DNA of 64,000 nucleotides from Sporocytophaga sp. Lineage in GTDB: Bacteria; Bacteroidota; Bacteroidia; Cytophagales; Cytophagaceae. This document shows positions 61,501 to 64,000 of the stretch, piece after piece; within the stretch, counting starts at the first letter, position 1; each line of letters begins with the position of its first letter. The stretch is taken from positions 439,001 through 503,000 of the forward strand of contig JANQAB010000006.1 of the NCBI GenBank assembly GCA_024707265.1, given 5' to 3'. The translations under genes were made by a program, and so were the position numbers. The notes under the pieces were generated by a model, which saw only the letters and a list, made by a program, of their open reading frames with translations, had not been told where the DNA came from and did no database searches.

Positions 61501-63501
61501 TCCATCTCTCTTTATATCGAATCCACCATTATCCATATCAGACACGGATTTTCCATCATCTTTTATTGATTTGACAAAAAGAGCTGTGTGGGTTCTTGTC
61601 CTGATTGAATTAAGGTAATAAAGCTCTTTTTTACCGGTAGTATAAACCTGTGTTCTAGCAATATTGTCAATTTCATTCCCGGTCTCAGGAGTTCTCCATT
61701 TGTACTGATTCGTCCATCTTCCATAGTCAAATTTAACCCAATAGCCAAAATCAGCTTCATCAAATTCACCAAAAATACCTCTGTCAACAAAATCAGGGCC
61801 TGTAATAGCAGTTAAAAGCCAGGTGTAGGCATATGGAGATTTACGTTCAATTGTTCTGGTAAAATTATTATCTCCAAAAATCTTGGTCGTATTCTCAAAA
61901 TTGTATACAGGAATGGTATAATGATAAGAAACTCCGCTTTCATTCGTAACTACAAAGCCTCCTATATGATTATCCAAACCTAATTGATATCCACCCGCTG
62001 TTAAAAGTCTTCCTTTCTGGTCCGGCATAAAGAAAGGACAGTATTTTACATAACCTGACTCTTTGTACTTATTGTTCCTGATTTCAGCATTCGTAAACCA
62101 TTCAATATACCTTGAACCTGAAAGCATACCTTTTGGCTTATTAAAATCCATGTTAAAATTCATTAAAGAATCATTTGTGTAATCCCTTTTGTTTTTTCCT
62201 ATTGCTGAAACAATATTTTTAAGACTGCTTAATGTCGGAGAAGCCCATGAATCAGTATTGTAAACGCAAGAATTCGAAAAATCATTAACAAATCTGAATG
62301 ATACTTTATTCTGATAGGTTTTGTAGCTATAGTCTATTGGGACATCTCTCCTTGACATGGAACCACTTTCATAATAATAGGGCTGCATGGCTCCACCAAT
62401 CCCTTGGCCAGAAACAATATAAGAATCAAAGGCAGGCTTACTTCCCCCCATAACTTGGTCCGGATTTGTTTCAATTGGAGAGGTTGAGTTTTCAGATATC
62501 ATACTCGTGCAATCAAAAGAAACACCTGAAGCAGGAGTTGTACTTAGATTTGGTGCATATAAAGAACCATAAAGGCTGGCATTATTAAGGGCATTCATCC
62601 AATATCTGCTATAATTATAACCAAGACTTATGGTAAAGTAGTAAAGAGGAATAGTTATCCCGAAGCCTGTAGAGTTTGTTTTAATACTTCCAGTTTTACC
62701 AGTCCCCATATTCAAATTCATCCCTCCCATTGAACTTGAATAACCATCGTTACCGGTTTTTAATGATATATCCATCACCGGACCGGCAGATGCACTGACA
62801 AAGCCTTGTACCTTCTCTCCCTTTGAACTTGAGGTAAGCATAACTCCAGCCCCAACAGACCCAACATTGCCTCCCAATCCCATAGATTTTACACCAGAGC
62901 CAAGATACACTCCCATGCCAGCATATGACGCATCCCCATATGGTGAAACACCTGCAAATACACCCATCTGCATTCCATTGCCCAGAGGATACCCAACACC
63001 GGCATATCCGCCTACCCCAAGGCCTCTATATGTGTCTGTGGCAAACTGCAACCCGACATTAAAAATATAAATTCCTACGCCCACACTGTACATTTTGGTA
63101 TTACCTCCGGGCCATGAATCTGTAATAACCTGATTGGCATTTAAAAGGTCATCGGGATGTCCATTTGCCATTCTGTTTATTGCACCAGGATTTATATTCC
63201 ATCCCAAACCTGTCCACGAACTTTCCTGATCGGGTGTTACCAGAGCATGATATGATAGCCCTAAAGGATAACCACCTTCCGAACCTGGCACTTCTAATAA
63301 AGGTATGTTGTAGGTAAGGTCACCTGTCGCAAGATCCACCATATCTGTTGTATCTACAGGCTCAAAACTTGTATATTCTGGTGCTGTTGGACCTGAGGTC
63401 AAAGCAAAGGAAATTGTCGGAAATATTATCGTATTTAAAAATGAAATCATTAAAAATACTGATACTCCTTTTATGAAAATTTTTTTTCTAAGTAGTTTCA
63501 T
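58522..63501 (-). CDS. Large SpvB/TcB-like secreted protein upstream of the RHS gene
   Basis: A 1659-residue protein. A hydrophobic N-terminus (residues 12-34) acts as signal or anchor. It is followed by SGPTAPEYTSFEPVDTTDMV and LATGDLTYNIPLLEVPGSEG, then SWTGLGWNINPGAINR, a start typical of Bacteroidota partners of RHS proteins and reminiscent of SpvB/TcB N-termini. A glycine-rich stretch lies near residues 140-300 (GVGGYAGVGYPLGNG). The end carries a carbohydrate-binding-like beta domain (residues 1480-1590) and one YD-like repeat, YTYNNKGELIRTSRE. It may be the shell partner of the RHS protein; this is inferred from synteny. Confidence 0.8.
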   Translation of the reverse strand: MKLLRKKIFIKGVSVFLMISFLNTIIFPTISFALTSGPTAPEYTSFEPVDTTDMVDLATGDLTYNIPLLEVPGSEGGYPLGLSYHALVTPDQESSWTGLGWNINPGAINRMANGHPDDLLNANQVITDSWPGGNTKMYSVGVGIYIFNVGLQFATDTYRGLGVGGYAGVGYPLGNGMQMGVFAGVSPYGDASYAGMGVYLGSGVKSMGLGGNVGSVGAGVMLTSSSKGEKVQGFVSASAGPVMDISLKTGNDGYSSSMGGMNLNMGTGKTGSIKTNSTGFGITIPLYYFTISLGYNYSRYWMNALNNASLYGSLYAPNLSTTPASGVSFDCTSMISENSTSPIETNPDQVMGGSKPAFDSYIVSGQGIGGAMQPYYYESGSMSRRDVPIDYSYKTYQNKVSFRFVNDFSNSCVYNTDSWASPTLSSLKNIVSAIGKNKRDYTNDSLMNFNMDFNKPKGMLSGSRYIEWFTNAEIRNNKYKESGYVKYCPFFMPDQKGRLLTAGGYQLGLDNHIGGFVVTNESGVSYHYTIPVYNFENTTKIFGDNNFTRTIERKSPYAYTWLLTAITGPDFVDRGIFGEFDEADFGYWVKFDYGRWTNQYKWRTPETGNEIDNIARTQVYTTGKKELYYLNSIRTRTHTALFVKSIKDDGKSVSDMDNGGFDIKRDGNNNVTAFSVSSLKLDKILILNNSLLTEKLIQNFQGVSSLSELNQNGNLVVNFGGVNYHNGDDILDASDLTSNLKTSGYDLSKEAIKQIVFTYDYGLCKNTPNSYVMDYFSYSKGPLNGKLTLTKVEYLGKNGESIIPSTQFEYGTGAKNPDYSQNKDIWGSYKSDYPTGTGAENIENHTTIASSANVDAWSLTKVKTGLGAEINITYESDKHYKSVLNNFRNLSIKKIEKQVSINQFKIYFHSSELLTNYSELYVGKKVSLRSLISKFYLSEFKDISRYDDDNAEIMSIGSDYLILNTLALSTYFNATGLPPGCPNPFDCLMLTGNVFFDRNASEYNGGGLRVKSIGVKDGTIENLIYYEYLNGVTACEPSGFNVRYNVSYIYDLTSTEAMNMRKNYENDIYRKFLKTIAGQQVMSPGVIYSKVLVREKMVDSYSYPREINGTGFTEYVFSTMDDSWIPREERTLISDATNKEYAKLFKINDFRGRVGLLKSVTKYGANNVLLSKTEQTYLHDQAGSNFVNDLSTRFKNQGRIDQVYFERRDVNGDKQLMITEVEEYPVIPVGSKYTDYKRGIVQESKILGYDFYSGNVNCEISKDAFGKEYKSKTVYAYEKFPAMGSKIFNNTNKNMLSQTTGSYLYRVDANKANPVLESDYNETGLVGAQVDYWTNSLKVEGLDAGTTQPDIWRKKCSYYWVGEDTVALNPNGTYKVSKFPGFNYSTSTNNFWQQTGEITLIDPYSHVLESQDINGLKSSLLMNPKRQYLIASSGGASRNEIAYMSCEFPSEYPSSGIYEGNTEVVNGKIFNDSNFAHTGKYSLQVPSGKDGFKFRFTPTINTKYKASVWVYLPDTTDGYGSNISDQSLNVVRLQYKRNGTVIKEEYRKLSMKARNQYLLSLDFEPQDGTMPVEIVCRNQNAGRPVYFDDFRVHPIHASFSSCVYDIPSGKLTYILDQNNFFTHYTYNNKGELIRTSRELLNYPTERTLIEKGINYGKAQ

Positions 63502-63512
63502 TATTAAACAGT

Positions 63513-64000
63513 TTAAAGTTCTGTTAGTAATTGAGGAATGTTGTCAAGATCTTTCCTTATAAACTCAAATGTCTTGCTTCCTGCCCCAAGATCTGATAAA
63601 TGAATAGTAATAGATTCTGATTCCTTTGAAGGTTTTTCAAATGCCAACAATACACTTGTAGATTTTGACATTCCATAAAGATTAGGAGTATAGTAATCTG
63701 CAAGTGAAATTGTATCATTCTTGTTTGTGGTCATATAAGCAATGGAACCAAGACCAAATGTGAACTTATTAAGCTTCTCAGAAAAGTTCTCATTACCATA
63801 TAGCACATCTCCATTTTTACCGGAAAGATTTAATACAAAATAATAAAACCTTCTGTAAGCCTTTTCTTTTGCTATGAATAGAGAATCTTGCTTATTACCA
63901 AATTCATCATAAAGCATTACTGACGCCGGCTTAAAAGTTAGTTTACATTTTACATCTCCACTTTCCTTCGTCTGGACAAGCCCATTCTCAGGATTATTTA
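63513..64000 (-). CDS. Unknown protein upstream of the RHS locus, partial
   Basis: The frame stays open from the right edge (64000) to the stop at 63513. The internal ATG at 63917 is probably not the start, because the codons upstream (PENGLVQTKESGDVKCKLTF) read through without a stop. The visible 160 residues are polar and beta-rich, ending in FEFIRKDLDNIPQLL. It lies 11 nt before the SpvB-like gene, so it is likely the first or an early gene of the RHS operon. No family is recognised. Confidence 0.6.
   Translation of the reverse strand, partial: NNPENGLVQTKESGDVKCKLTFKPASVMLYDEFGNKQDSLFIAKEKAYRRFYYFVLNLSGKNGDVLYGNENFSEKLNKFTFGLGSIAYMTTNKNDTISLADYYTPNLYGMSKSTSVLLAFEKPSKESESITIHLSDLGAGSKTFEFIRKDLDNIPQLLTEL

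Overview
The window looks like chromosome from an AT-rich member of the Bacteroidota, most likely a Cytophagales soil or gliding bacterium of the Cytophaga/Sporocytophaga kind. This is an inference from gene content: DUF4197/DUF4199/DUF5723 proteins, a PorT-type barrel, a fused trehalose synthase/phosphatase, DUF6443-type RHS proteins, a GspD-type secretin operon as known from cellulose-degrading Cytophaga, and starts without Shine-Dalgarno sequences. No rRNA, tRNA or CRISPR was seen.

Layout. 1-5.9 kb: a tandem ABC ATPase (cut by the left edge), a Bax inhibitor-1 protein, a cystathionine gamma-synthase-type enzyme, a VTT/TVP38 membrane protein and an outer-membrane DUF5723 protein. 6.1-12.5 kb: a sulfur/nitrogen assimilation block. 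On the minus strand lie a sirohaem-dependent nitrite/sulfite reductase with a HEPN-like tail, cobA, precorrin-2 dehydrogenase, rhodanese and DinB; divergently lie OsmC and O-succinylhomoserine sulfhydrylase. The reductase makes sulfide or ammonia, CobA and the dehydrogenase supply its sirohaem, and the sulfhydrylase uses sulfide for methionine synthesis. 12.7-21.6 kb: envelope and housekeeping genes (M23 peptidase, DUF4199, DUF4197, TerB-like, GNAT-nitrilase fusion, a lipoprotein, a large secreted glycoside hydrolase). 21.8-24.1 kb: trehalose synthesis. 24.5-31.9 kb: a sigma-70 factor followed by a replicon-like accessory block (two paralogous helix-turn-helix proteins, RepA-type ATPase, Toprim primase-like protein, small unknown proteins) separated by strong hairpin terminators.

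32.3-33.7 kb holds a non-coding satellite-like array of about nine diverged units of roughly 170-180 bp, eight of which carry a GTTTCC-N3-GGAAAC palindrome. It is followed by a Yip1-like membrane protein and a PIN-like unknown protein.

36.3-47.9 kb (minus strand) is one 13-gene operon for a type II secretion/type IV pilus-like machine: pseudopilins G, K, I and J, prepilin peptidase, ATPase, secretin, GspL/PilM-N-like, GspM/PilO-like, GspC/PilP-like and GspF proteins, plus a lipoprotein and a MORN-repeat protein. All the prepilin-like proteins show Ala rather than Gly before the predicted cleavage site.

49.6-64 kb (minus strand) is an RHS polymorphic-toxin locus: a large SpvB/TcB-like protein, an RHS core protein with a nuclease-like C-terminus, a pentapeptide-repeat candidate immunity protein, then two orphan toxin C-terminus/immunity cassettes. 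A perfect 37-bp direct repeat shared by the main RHS gene and the first orphan cassette marks the probable recombination point.

Four genes (nitrite/sulfite reductase, M23 peptidase, trehalose synthase/phosphatase, orphan toxin) are interrupted by single-base shifts, each at or beside a homopolymer run. These may be assembly errors rather than true mutations.
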